This document shows positions 21,623-30,379 of a stretch of DNA of 64,000 nucleotides, piece after piece. Source of the stretch: Vibrio sp. D404a. Lineage in GTDB: Bacteria > Pseudomonadota > Gammaproteobacteria > Enterobacterales > Vibrionaceae. The first letter of the stretch is position 1; each line of letters opens with the position of its first letter. The translations under genes were made by a program, and so were the position numbers. Below the pieces are notes generated by a model that saw nothing but the letters and a program-made list of their open reading frames with translations, was not told the DNA's origin and searched no databases. Location of the stretch: assembly GCF_030248535.1 (NCBI RefSeq), contig NZ_JAHGAJ010000017.1, positions 124,001-188,000 of the forward strand, in the 5' to 3' direction.

Positions 21623-22264
21623 ATGCCTTATTTTCTCGTATTAGTGCTATCTATTTTTACCCTAACCGGATGTCAGTCGGCTTATTACTCAGCCATGGAG
21701 CAAGTGGGTTACCACAAACGTGACATCATGGTCGATCGTGTAGAAGATGCCAAAGAGTCTCAACAAGATGCTCAAGAAGAGTTCACCAGTGCGTTAGAAG
21801 CCCTAAGCAGCCTGACCAACTTCAATGGCGGTGACCTTGAAGACATGTACAACAAGATCAACGACAAGTATCAAGACAGCGAGAAAGCAGCGCAAAATGT
21901 CAGTGACCGCATCGCCGCGATCGAAGACGTTTCAGACGCCCTATTTGCTGAATGGCAAGAAGAGCTCGATCTCTACACCAGCGCTTCATTGCGCCGTTCC
22001 AGTGAACAGAAGCTGCGGGAAACTAAATCCTCTTATCAAACCATGCTGTCTGCAATGAAACGCGCTGAGAAGAAAATGGACCCTGTGCTCAATACGCTGC
22101 GCGACAATACCCTTTACCTTAAGCATAACCTAAATGCGAGCGCTGTCGGTTCTTTACAGGGTGAATTCATGAGCCTAGAAAAAGACATCGCCTTTGCAAT
22201 CAAGCAGATGAATGCGGCTATTGAAGAGTCAGACAAGTTCCTAGCTCAGCTCAACCAGAAGTAA
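21623..22264 (+). CDS. DUF2959 lipoprotein
   Basis: The 213-residue protein has a lipoprotein signal peptide ending at a lipobox (LTGC, Cys at about residue 17). A long alpha-helical, Glu/Lys/Gln-rich region likely to form coiled coils follows. It belongs to DUF2959, whose function is unknown. There is no Asp after the lipidated Cys, so Lol sorting to the outer membrane is expected. A P-loop ATPase gene starts 14 bases downstream, suggesting co-transcription. Confidence 0.8.
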   Translation: MPYFLVLVLSIFTLTGCQSAYYSAMEQVGYHKRDIMVDRVEDAKESQQDAQEEFTSALEALSSLTNFNGGDLEDMYNKINDKYQDSEKAAQNVSDRIAAIEDVSDALFAEWQEELDLYTSASLRRSSEQKLRETKSSYQTMLSAMKRAEKKMDPVLNTLRDNTLYLKHNLNASAVGSLQGEFMSLEKDIAFAIKQMNAAIEESDKFLAQLNQK

Positions 22265-22278
22265 TACTGAACCATTCA

Positions 22279-22809
22279 ATGCAACCTATCATCATTAGCG
22301 GTGGACCCGGCGCGGGCAAGACGACCTTAGTCAACGCGCTGGCATCGCACAACTTCGCCACCTTTGCCGAGGCGTCTCGCACCTTGATTGAGGAGCAGAG
22401 CCGGTTAGACAATGGAATACTACCTTGGATTAACCTACCCGGTTTTGCAGCTCTCTGTTTAGACGTGATGAGTGAGCAGAAAGCGCAGGCCAACCAACAC
22501 CCAGTCGCGTTTCTCGACCGCGCTATACCTGATATCTGTGGTTATCTGTCACAAGCAGAGATAGCGATTGATGAGGAGTATCTCGAGGCGAGTCAGGGTT
22601 ATCACCCTCAAGTGTTCTTATGTCGCCCAGAAGCGAGCATTTACGTGCAAGATGAGGTGCGCCCTTATCCGTTTGAGGTTGCATTAGAGATTCACGACAG
22701 TTTGGTGTCGATTTACCAGAACCTAGGTTATGAGGTGATTGAGGTGCCGTTTATGTCGGTTGAAGAGCGCGTGCAGTTCGTTCAGCATAAATTGGGTATC
22801 ACAAGTTAG
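22279..22809 (+). CDS. Small P-loop ATPase (AAA_28-like)
   Basis: A 176-residue cytoplasmic protein with a Walker A loop at residues 8-16 (GGPGAGKTT) and a Walker-B-like segment (VAFLDRAIPD, about 74-83). It resembles small AAA_28 ATPases/kinase-like proteins of unknown substrate. The upstream gene encodes a DUF2959 lipoprotein and the two are probably an operon. No partner domain is fused to suggest a target. Confidence 0.75.
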   Translation: MQPIIISGGPGAGKTTLVNALASHNFATFAEASRTLIEEQSRLDNGILPWINLPGFAALCLDVMSEQKAQANQHPVAFLDRAIPDICGYLSQAEIAIDEEYLEASQGYHPQVFLCRPEASIYVQDEVRPYPFEVALEIHDSLVSIYQNLGYEVIEVPFMSVEERVQFVQHKLGITS

Positions 22810-22929
22810 ATCCCCAACTCGGTCGTTCCTCCCTCTTGAGGATGACGGATACTTCGACGCTCTTCGTATCTCAAATCTCGTTTACTCGAATCCCGCATCC
22901 CGCTTACTCGCATCTACTCTCACACAAAA

Positions 22930-22970
22930 CAAAAGCCCCGAGCAGCATCGCTACTCGGGGCTTTTTAAAC
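22930..22970. terminator. Bidirectional terminator between the AAA_28 gene and typA
   Basis: A 12-bp stem AAAAGCCCCGAG/CTCGGGGCTTTT with an 11-base loop, flanked by A and T runs. Confidence 0.85.
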
Positions 22971-22988
22971 TCAATCAGTTAAATCTGA

Positions 22989-24818
22989 TTATTTCGCTGC
23001 ACGTGAAGCACGCTTACGATCCGATTCCGTTAGGAACTTCTTACGGATACGGATGCTTTCAGGTGTTACTTCTACTAACTCGTCGTCATCGATGAATTCT
23101 AGAGCTTGCTCAAGAGTCATGATGATTGGCGGAGTAAGAACCTGTGCGTCATCAGTACCAGATGCACGAACGTTCGTTAGCTGCTTACCTTTCAGTACGT
23201 TAACTGTTAGGTCGTTGTCACGGCTGTGGATACCAACAACCATGCCTTCGTATACTTCAACACCGTGACCGATGAACATGCGACCACGCTCTTGTAGGTT
23301 GAATAGTGCGTTAGTTAGCGCTTTACCCATACCGTTAGAAATTAGTACACCGTTAACACGCTGGCCGATTTCGCCGCCTTTGTGTGGACCGTAGTGATCG
23401 AATGTATGGTAAAGAAGACCAGAACCTGAAGTTAGAGTCATGAACTCAGTTTGGAAACCGATTAGGCCACGAGATGGCATAACGAAGTCCATACGTACAC
23501 GACCTTTACCGTCTGGAGACATATCAGTCAGCTCACCTTTACGTAGGCCGATGTTCTCCATGATGCCGCCTTGGTGCTCTTCCATAACGTCGATAGTTAC
23601 CGTTTCGAACGGTTCCATTAGTTGACCATCTTCTTCTTTGATGATTACTTCTGGACGAGATACTGCTAGCTCGAAGCCTTCACGACGCATGTTTTCGATC
23701 AGGATAGATAGGTGAAGTTCACCACGACCTGATACGCGGAATTTGTCTGGATCGTCTGTTTGTTCAACACGTAGTGCAACGTTGTGTACCAGTTCTTTCT
23801 CTAGACGCTCAAGGATGTTACGTGAAGTTACGAACTTACCTTCTTTACCAGCGAATGGAGACGTGTTTACTTGGAACGTCATTGTTACTGTTGGCTCATC
23901 TACAGACAGTGCTGGAAGCGCTTCTACTGCGTTTTGTGCACAGATAGTGTCAGAGATTTTCAGTTCACCAAGACCCGTGATCGCGATGATGTCACCTGCG
24001 TTCGCTTGTTCAACTTCGTGACGCTCAAGACCAAGGTAGCCCATTACTGTGCCAACTTTGCCGTTACGAGTTTTACCGTCTGCGCTTACGATAGTTACTT
24101 GCTGGTTTGGTTTAACAGAACCACGAGTTACACGAGCAACACCGATAACACCAACGTAAGAGCTGTAATCTAGTTGAGAAACTTGCATCTGTAGTGGACC
24201 GTCTAGGTCAACTTGTGGTGCTGCTACTTCTTCAACGATAGTTTGGAATAGCGGTTCCATGTCTTCGCCAGTTTCGCCTTCTTCTAGAGAAGCCCAACCG
24301 TTAAGTGCTGAAGCGTAAACTACTTTGAAGTCTAGCTGTTCGTCAGAAGCACCTAGGTTGTCGAATAGGTCGAATACTTGATCCATAACCCAATCAGGAC
24401 GCGCGCCTGGGCGGTCGATCTTGTTGATTACAACGATTGGCTTAAGGCCGTGTGCGAATGCTTTTTGCGTTACGAAACGAGTTTGAGGCATTGGGCCATC
24501 TACTGCGTCAACGATCAGTAGCACAGAGTCAACCATAGACATGATACGCTCTACTTCACCACCGAAGTCCGCGTGTCCCGGAGTATCTACGATGTTGATG
24601 CGGTGATCGTTCCAGTCGATTGCTGTGTTCTTAGCAAGGATGGTAATGCCACGCTCTTTCTCGATGTCATTCGAGTCCATTACGCGCTCTTCAGTCTCAC
24701 CACGAGATTCTAGTGTGCCTGATTGTTGTAGCAGTTTATCAACCAGCGTTGTTTTACCGTGGTCAACGTGCGCGATAATCGCGATATTTCTTAACTTATC
24801 AATCTGTGGAGTAGACAT
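22989..24818 (-). CDS. typA: Ribosome-associated GTPase TypA/BipA
   Basis: TypA is a translational GTPase that aids 50S assembly at low temperature and responds to stress. I use the ATG at 24818 ([11 protein letters not shown]), giving 609 residues; a GTG at 24833 is in frame but not needed. Motifs: G1 [10 protein letters not shown]2 near residue 55 (KERGITI), G3 [15 protein letters not shown]4 NKIDRP. EF-G-like domains III and V and the unique TypA C-terminal domain follow. It diverges from glnA and shares a long upstream region with it. Confidence 0.97.
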   Translation of the reverse strand: MSTPQIDKLRNIAIIAHVDHGKTTLVDKLLQQSGTLESRGETEERVMDSNDIEKERGITILAKNTAIDWNDHRINIVDTPGHADFGGEVERIMSMVDSVLLIVDAVDGPMPQTRFVTQKAFAHGLKPIVVINKIDRPGARPDWVMDQVFDLFDNLGASDEQLDFKVVYASALNGWASLEEGETGEDMEPLFQTIVEEVAAPQVDLDGPLQMQVSQLDYSSYVGVIGVARVTRGSVKPNQQVTIVSADGKTRNGKVGTVMGYLGLERHEVEQANAGDIIAITGLGELKISDTICAQNAVEALPALSVDEPTVTMTFQVNTSPFAGKEGKFVTSRNILERLEKELVHNVALRVEQTDDPDKFRVSGRGELHLSILIENMRREGFELAVSRPEVIIKEEDGQLMEPFETVTIDVMEEHQGGIMENIGLRKGELTDMSPDGKGRVRMDFVMPSRGLIGFQTEFMTLTSGSGLLYHTFDHYGPHKGGEIGQRVNGVLISNGMGKALTNALFNLQERGRMFIGHGVEVYEGMVVGIHSRDNDLTVNVLKGKQLTNVRASGTDDAQVLTPPIIMTLEQALEFIDDDELVEVTPESIRIRKKFLTESDRKRASRAAK

Positions 24819-25130
24819 GGATTCTCGATTCACTCATAAAAGTAGCCGCACATAACCTCTACAATCAGGGTAAGTGCCACTAGCTTGATTAAAAAAACGG
24901 TCAATAATATACCAGATTCTAGCAAAAACCCCAGAAATATGTGATCTGAACCAAAGCCTTTTTCCACAGGCGTTTATTCCCGATAAATAACCGGCCATCA
25001 GGCGCCCTCAATTCGAAATGGCTCTGCCTTCCATTTACCTCGGCCAAGCTGGTGAAATCTCTTCGTAAAATGAAAAAGTGGATTGACAACCCATGCAAAT
25101 CGTTGCTGAATGGTACTCGTTTGTGACTCA
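24819..25130. other. Non-coding stretch between typA and the glnA control region
   Basis: About 310 bases without a credible gene. It should hold the typA promoter on the minus strand; a TTGACC lies at 24898-24903 (minus), but I could not pair it with a good -10. Nothing else is supported. The glnA control sites begin just after it. Confidence 0.4.
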
Positions 25131-25133
25131 TTA

Positions 25134-25190
25134 TGGTGCACAACCAAACTATTGCACCACAATTGTGCATCGCATGATCATTTTGGTGCA
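25134..25190. promoter_or_regulatory. NtrC binding-site cluster upstream of glnA
   Basis: TGCACCACAATTGTGCA at 25153-25169 matches the NtrC palindrome (TGCACY-N5-GGTGCA type) with one mismatch. Additional half-sites TGGTGCA lie at 25134-25140 and 25184-25190. The last is centred two helical turns from the full site. They lie 80-130 bases upstream of a sigma-54 promoter, the usual enhancer arrangement. Confidence 0.8.
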
Positions 25191-25252
25191 AAGAAACGCA
25201 CCAAGAAAAACACAAACAAATTAAACCCTTGAAATTAATGGATTAATTTTTT

Positions 25253-25268
25253 TGGCACGCTTTTAGCT
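25253..25268 (+). promoter_or_regulatory. Sigma-54 promoter of glnA
   Basis: TGGCACGCTTTTAGCT matches the -24/-12 consensus (TGGCAC-N5-TTGCW), with the invariant GG and GC exactly 12 bases apart. With the NtrC sites upstream, this is the nitrogen-controlled glnA promoter. Confidence 0.85.
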
Positions 25269-25371
25269 TTAGTTAAAACAGCATCGATTAATGCACCGAA
25301 AGACATTAATCAATGCTAGTTTCGACCGAATCGAGCACAAACCAAATTAATAACACTGGAGGTTATCCAAG

Positions 25372-26781
25372 ATGTCAGTAGAAAACGTACTATCGCTGAT
25401 CCAAGAGAACGAAGTTAAATTTGTAGACCTACGCTTTACAGATACTAAAGGTAAAGAGCAACATATCTCTCTACCTGCTCACCAAGTTGACGCAGACTTC
25501 TTTGAAGAAGGTAAGATGTTTGACGGCTCTTCTGTAGCTGGTTGGAAAGGCATCAACGAATCTGACATGGTAATGATGCCAGACGCATCATCTGCTGTTC
25601 TTGACCCATTCACGGAAGATGCAACGCTAAACATCCGTTGTGACATCCTTGAGCCTGCAACAATGCAAGGCTATGACCGTGACCCACGCTCTATCGCAAA
25701 ACGTTCTGAAGAGTACATGCGCTCTACAGGTATCGCAGACACAGTTCTAATCGGTCCTGAGCCAGAGTTCTTCCTATTCGACGACGTTAAATTTGCAACT
25801 GACATGTCTGGTTCTTTCTTCAAGATCGACGACATCGAAGCTGCATGGAACACAGGTTCTGACGTAGAAGGTGGTAACAAAGGTCACCGTCCAGGCGTTA
25901 AAGGCGGTTACTTCCCAGTAGCTCCAGTTGATTCATCTCAAGACATCCGTTCTGCAATGTGTCTAGTAATGGAAGAGATGGGCCTAGTTGTTGAAGCGCA
26001 CCACCACGAAGTAGCAACTGCGGGTCAAAACGAAATCGCAACTCGCTTCAACACGCTAACAACGAAAGCTGACGAAACTCAAATCTACAAGTACGTTGTA
26101 CACAACGTTGCTCACGCATTTGGTAAAACAGCGACATTCATGCCTAAGCCACTTGTAGGTGATAACGGTTCTGGTATGCACGTTCACCAATCTCTAGCAA
26201 AAGACGGTGTTAACCTATTTGCTGGTGACAAGTACGGCGGCCTATCTGAAACAGCACTTTACTACATCGGTGGTGTTATCAAGCACGCTCGCGCTATCAA
26301 CGCATTCTCTAACCCAGCAACAAACTCGTACAAGCGTCTTGTACCAGGCTTCGAAGCACCAGTTATGCTTGCTTACTCTGCACGTAACCGTTCTGCTTCT
26401 ATCCGTATCCCAGTGGTACCAAGCCCTAAAGCACGTCGTATCGAGCTGCGTTTCGGTGACCCAGCAGCGAACCCATACCTATGCTACGCAGCAATGCTAA
26501 TGGCTGGTCTTGACGGTATTAAGAACAAGATCCACCCAGGCGAAGCTATGGATAAGGATCTATACGACCTACCAGCTGAAGAAGCAGCAGAAATCCCAAC
26601 AGTAGCGTACTCACTAAAAGAAGCTCTAGAGTGTCTAGATGCTGACCGTGAGTTCCTAACAGCTGGCGGCGTATTCTCTGATGACTTCATCGACTCTTAC
26701 ATCGATCTTAAGTCTCAAGATGTAGAGAAAGTAAACATGACAACTCACCCACTTGAGTTTGAACTGTACTACTCTGTTTAA
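25372..26781 (+). CDS. glnA: Glutamine synthetase type I
   Basis: GlnA makes glutamine from glutamate, ammonia and ATP and is the main entry point for nitrogen. The 469-residue subunit forms the dodecamer. Seen: the [11 protein letters not shown] segment near residue 50, metal-ligand segments EPEFF (about 130) and HHHEVA (about 210), NRSAS (about 345), and the adenylylation site Tyr398 in LYDLP. That tyrosine shows that it is a GSI-beta enzyme controlled by GlnE. Codon use is strongly biased, as expected for a highly expressed gene. It begins the glnA-DUF4124-glnL-glnG cluster. Confidence 0.98.
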   Translation: MSVENVLSLIQENEVKFVDLRFTDTKGKEQHISLPAHQVDADFFEEGKMFDGSSVAGWKGINESDMVMMPDASSAVLDPFTEDATLNIRCDILEPATMQGYDRDPRSIAKRSEEYMRSTGIADTVLIGPEPEFFLFDDVKFATDMSGSFFKIDDIEAAWNTGSDVEGGNKGHRPGVKGGYFPVAPVDSSQDIRSAMCLVMEEMGLVVEAHHHEVATAGQNEIATRFNTLTTKADETQIYKYVVHNVAHAFGKTATFMPKPLVGDNGSGMHVHQSLAKDGVNLFAGDKYGGLSETALYYIGGVIKHARAINAFSNPATNSYKRLVPGFEAPVMLAYSARNRSASIRIPVVPSPKARRIELRFGDPAANPYLCYAAMLMAGLDGIKNKIHPGEAMDKDLYDLPAEEAAEIPTVAYSLKEALECLDADREFLTAGGVFSDDFIDSYIDLKSQDVEKVNMTTHPLEFELYYSV

Positions 26782-26837
26782 TCTCTGGTAGAGAAGCTTT
26801 CTTACTGAAACTCTGTAAGAATCGCTAACTAAATATT

Positions 26838-26867
26838 AGGCTCGCCTCGCAGGCGGGCCTTTTTTAT
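26838..26867 (+). terminator. Terminator after glnA
   Basis: The stem AGGCTCGCC/GGCGGGCCT (one G-T pair) is followed by TTTTTT. It partly insulates glnL and glnG from the strong glnA transcript. Confidence 0.8.
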
Positions 26868-26957
26868 ATTCCCCGCTCCCCTTTCACTTCGTACCATTCC
26901 CATTCCTCACCTTTTCTTGGTCACTGCATCGACAACGCCGGTAATAAGGTCACCACT

Positions 26958-27515
26958 ATGAAACGAATATGGATATTGATTGGCGCGATACTCTCTGCCT
27001 CTGTGCATGCTCAAACGGTTTATACCTGGGAAGACGAGCAAGGTGTTCTGCACTTTAGTGACACGCCAGACAACAACAAGGCCAAAGCACTGAACCTTCC
27101 TGATGTTCAGGCCGTTGCGCCTGCGCCTAAGTTTGATAACACCACCCCGGTTGACTCTCAAACCACACAAACGTCAGAGCCTGAAGTGCCAAACCATGAC
27201 CAGAAACCACAACCCGATGTTCCACCACCACTCAAACTAACCCTAGTCAGCCCGCAGCATGACCAAACCTTACGTAGCAACCGCGGCCTGATCGCCATCG
27301 AAATCGAACTCAACCGCAAGCTAGGGATCGGTGAACAGTTGCAATTGATGCTTGATGGGCGCCGTTATGGTGCACCACAAACCACGACTACGTGGGCATT
27401 AAAAAACATCGATCGCGGCACACATACCATTGCGATTCAAGCACATAGAAGCGGCAAGCTTATTGCATCTACTACTCCAGTCACTGTGTTTTTACACCGT
27501 GCTACGATCAAGTAG
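26958..27515 (+). CDS. DUF4124-domain secreted protein
   Basis: A 185-residue protein with a cleavable signal peptide (about residues 1-19, ending VHA). A DUF4124 domain follows (VYTWEDEQGVLHFSDTP, about 20-50), then a Pro/Gln/Thr-rich linker and a C-terminal Ig-like beta domain (about 92-180). It is expected in the periplasm or at the surface. Function unknown. It sits between glnA and glnL. The linkage is typical of Vibrio, but no nitrogen role can be read from the sequence. Confidence 0.78.
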   Translation: MKRIWILIGAILSASVHAQTVYTWEDEQGVLHFSDTPDNNKAKALNLPDVQAVAPAPKFDNTTPVDSQTTQTSEPEVPNHDQKPQPDVPPPLKLTLVSPQHDQTLRSNRGLIAIEIELNRKLGIGEQLQLMLDGRRYGAPQTTTTWALKNIDRGTHTIAIQAHRSGKLIASTTPVTVFLHRATIK

Positions 27516-27636
27516 GCCAATGTGCACAAAACAAGCCCAGTTTGTCTGTTTTTCACCGAATACTGACCACTTTAAGGCAACAGATAGGAATTATCTTTAG
27601 CTTCTGGTTGAGATGCGCCATACTTGAACTTATCAA

Positions 27637-27653
27637 CGCACCAATTTGGTGCA
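27637..27653. promoter_or_regulatory. NtrC-type palindrome upstream of glnL
   Basis: CGCACCAATTTGGTGCA is a near-perfect NtrC site: arms GCACCA and TGGTGC around a three-base centre. It lies 31 bases before the glnL GTG. No sigma-54 promoter follows it, so the likely role is repression of the glnL promoter by NtrC, as known in enterics. Confidence 0.78.
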
Positions 27654-27683
27654 AGGAAATAATCTCAGTTCAAGGATGTAACA

Positions 27684-28760
27684 GTGAATCGATCAGCGCA
27701 AAGCGACAGCATAGAGACCCATCAGTTATCCAACGCCATACTCGACAATATGGTGACCGCGACCTTGATGCTCGATGAGCAGCTCTATGTGCGTTATGCC
27801 AATCCGGCGGCCGAGCAACTCTTCTCACAGAGTGCCAAGCGCATTGTCGATCACCCATTAAGCCAGCTCATTCAACACGCCTCTCTTGATCTCGCACTGC
27901 TCACCCAGCCCCTACAAAGCGGGCAAAGCATTACCGACAGCGACGTGACCTTTGTGGTTGATAACCGCCCATTGATGTTAGAGGTGACGGTGAGCCCGAT
28001 GACATGGCAGCGAGAAACTCTGCTGCTGGTTGAGATGCGCAAGATCGACCAGCAGAGGCGCCTCAGCCAAGAGCTTAACCAACATGCCCAGCAACAAGCG
28101 GCCAAGCTCTTGGTGCGCGGCTTAGCTCACGAGATAAAGAATCCACTCGGTGGTCTGCGTGGTGCCGCGCAACTGCTTGGTAAAATGCTGCCAGACCAAT
28201 CACTGAACGAATACACCCAGATTATTATCGAGCAGGCCGACCGCCTACGAGCCTTGGTCGACCGTCTATTAGGCCCACAAAAGCCGGGCAAAAAGAGTGA
28301 AGAGAACCTTCACCAGATTCTGGAGAAGGTACGTCAGTTGGTTGAACTAGAGTCTGGTTCTTCATTGGCGATTGAGCGCGATTATGACCCGAGTTTGCCA
28401 GACATCTTGATGGACTCGGCACAAGTCGAACAGGCAATGCTCAATATCGTTAGTAACGCTGCGCAGATTCTGAGTTCACAAGAATCAGGCAAAATCACCA
28501 TTCGCACCAGAACGGTGCATCAGGCGAACATACATGGGCAGCGACACAAACTGGCGGCGCGTATTGAGATCTCCGACAACGGGCCGGGTATTCCTGATGA
28601 GCTTAAAGATACCCTTTTCTACCCTATGGTCAGTGGACGAGAAGGTGGTACTGGTCTGGGGCTTTCGATCTCGCAAAACCTGATTGACCAACACAACGGA
28701 AAGATCGACGTAGAGAGTTGGCCGGGGAACACCACCTTCACCATCTATCTACCGATTTAA
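27684..28760 (+). CDS. glnL: Nitrogen regulation sensor kinase NtrB
   Basis: NtrB phosphorylates or dephosphorylates NtrC according to PII (GlnB) signals. The start is a GTG at 27684 with AAGGA seven bases upstream; 358 residues. It has an N-terminal PAS domain (about 15-115), no membrane segment, the phospho-acceptor His149 in GLAHEIKNPLGG, and the ATPase N, G1 (EISDNGPGIP) and G2 (GGTGLGLS) boxes. It pairs with glnG downstream. Confidence 0.96.
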   Translation: MNRSAQSDSIETHQLSNAILDNMVTATLMLDEQLYVRYANPAAEQLFSQSAKRIVDHPLSQLIQHASLDLALLTQPLQSGQSITDSDVTFVVDNRPLMLEVTVSPMTWQRETLLLVEMRKIDQQRRLSQELNQHAQQQAAKLLVRGLAHEIKNPLGGLRGAAQLLGKMLPDQSLNEYTQIIIEQADRLRALVDRLLGPQKPGKKSEENLHQILEKVRQLVELESGSSLAIERDYDPSLPDILMDSAQVEQAMLNIVSNAAQILSSQESGKITIRTRTVHQANIHGQRHKLAARIEISDNGPGIPDELKDTLFYPMVSGREGGTGLGLSISQNLIDQHNGKIDVESWPGNTTFTIYLPI

Positions 28761-28872
28761 TAGATTTATCGACATCACCAGAGAGCTGCTCCGGTGGTGT
28801 CGGCAACAAGATATAACAGCATAAAAACAACAATGATCATCACAATAGATTTGGCTGCAAAGGAATGGAACT

Positions 28873-30273
28873 ATGAGTAAAGGATATGTTTGGGTCGTCG
28901 ATGACGACAGCTCTATCCGCTGGGTAGTAGAGAAGACGCTCTCTTCGGCGGACATTAAATGCGAAACCTTCGCTGATGCGGAGAGTGTGCTTATGGCATT
29001 GGAGCGCGAAACCCCTGATGTCTTAGTCTCCGATATTCGCATGCCGGGTATCGATGGTATCGAGCTCCTGAATCAAGTCCAGCAGCGTTCTCCTGATCTA
29101 CCGGTCATCATCATGACTGCGCACTCGGACCTCGACGCAGCGGTTAACGCATACCAGAAAGGTGCTTTCGAGTATCTTCCTAAACCATTCGATATCGATG
29201 AAACTCTGACTCTGGTAGAGCGTGCCATTGCCCACAGCCATGAACAGAAGCGCGAGCAAGCCAATGAAGTAGTCGATACCGACGCACCCGAGATCATCGG
29301 TGAAGCGCCAGCTATGCAGGAGGTGTTCCGCGCCATTGGCCGTCTGTCTCGCTCTTCAATCTCAGTACTCATCAATGGTGAATCGGGAACCGGTAAAGAG
29401 CTGGTTGCCCACGCTTTGCACCGCCACAGTCCACGTGCGACAAAACCTTTTATCGCCCTCAATATGGCAGCCATTCCCAAAGACCTGATTGAGTCAGAGC
29501 TGTTTGGTCACGAGAAAGGCGCGTTTACCGGCGCTAATAGCGTTCGCCAAGGTCGCTTTGAACAAGCCAATGGCGGTACTCTGTTCTTGGATGAGATCGG
29601 TGATATGCCACTGGATATTCAGACCCGCTTGCTGCGTGTGCTGTCAGATGGGCAGTTCTACCGCGTTGGTGGTCATTCCGCGGTGAAGGTCAACGTGCGT
29701 ATCGTTGCGGCAACGCACCAAGATTTAGAACGTTTGGTACACGAAGGCGACTTCCGTGAGGATCTATTCCACCGCCTCAACGTCATTCGAATCCACATTC
29801 CAGCGCTGCGTGAGCGTAAGCAAGACATCGAAAAACTCACCCAGCACTTCCTTAATTCCGCGGCAGAGGAGCTCGGGGTTGAGGTCAAGGCGCTGCATCC
29901 AGAGACCATTGCCAAGCTCAACCAGCTCAACTGGCCTGGTAACGTGCGTCAGCTAGAGAACATCTGTCGCTGGCTGACCGTAATGGCGAGTGGTAGTGAA
30001 ATTCTGCCGTCGGACCTTCCACCAGAGCTACTTGAAGAGAAGACAGTCACCACCAGCGATAGCAGTGACAGCTGGCAAAACTTGCTCGCGAATTGGGCAA
30101 AGTGTGCGCTTGATTCAGGAGAAAAAGAGCTGCTCTCTTATGCGTTGCCAGAGTTTGAACGTATACTACTTGAAGCCGCGTTGAACCATACTAATGGTCA
30201 TAAGCAAGATGCTGCGAAAGTGCTCGGTTGGGGACGAAATACCCTAACTCGGAAGCTAAAAGAGTTGTACTAG
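28873..30273 (+). CDS. glnG: Nitrogen regulator NtrC (sigma-54 activator)
   Basis: NtrC, when phosphorylated, activates sigma-54 promoters such as glnA. The 466-residue protein has a receiver domain with Asp54 (SDIRMPG), an AAA+ domain with Walker A GESGTGKE and the sigma-54 contact loop GAFTGA, and a C-terminal Fis-type helix-turn-helix ([19 protein letters not shown]). It lies 112 bases behind glnL; the gap contains an imperfect hairpin. Confidence 0.97.
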   Translation: MSKGYVWVVDDDSSIRWVVEKTLSSADIKCETFADAESVLMALERETPDVLVSDIRMPGIDGIELLNQVQQRSPDLPVIIMTAHSDLDAAVNAYQKGAFEYLPKPFDIDETLTLVERAIAHSHEQKREQANEVVDTDAPEIIGEAPAMQEVFRAIGRLSRSSISVLINGESGTGKELVAHALHRHSPRATKPFIALNMAAIPKDLIESELFGHEKGAFTGANSVRQGRFEQANGGTLFLDEIGDMPLDIQTRLLRVLSDGQFYRVGGHSAVKVNVRIVAATHQDLERLVHEGDFREDLFHRLNVIRIHIPALRERKQDIEKLTQHFLNSAAEELGVEVKALHPETIAKLNQLNWPGNVRQLENICRWLTVMASGSEILPSDLPPELLEEKTVTTSDSSDSWQNLLANWAKCALDSGEKELLSYALPEFERILLEAALNHTNGHKQDAAKVLGWGRNTLTRKLKELY

Positions 30274-30379
30274 TCTCGATATGCTCAAAGTTGCCGTTAC
30301 TTTTTAATCAAAAAAGTGTCGCTTGAGAGGGGTGGAGTCGGTACAATTACAGTACAACATACAAAAGTTTTAGTCATCG

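Noticed and set aside
24919..25215. 98-codon minus-strand frame upstream of glnA
   Set aside because: It runs through the NtrC sites and has no ribosome site or family resemblance.
27542..27778. 78-codon plus-strand frame before glnL
   Set aside because: It overlaps the NtrC palindrome and the glnL start in another frame; no ribosome site.
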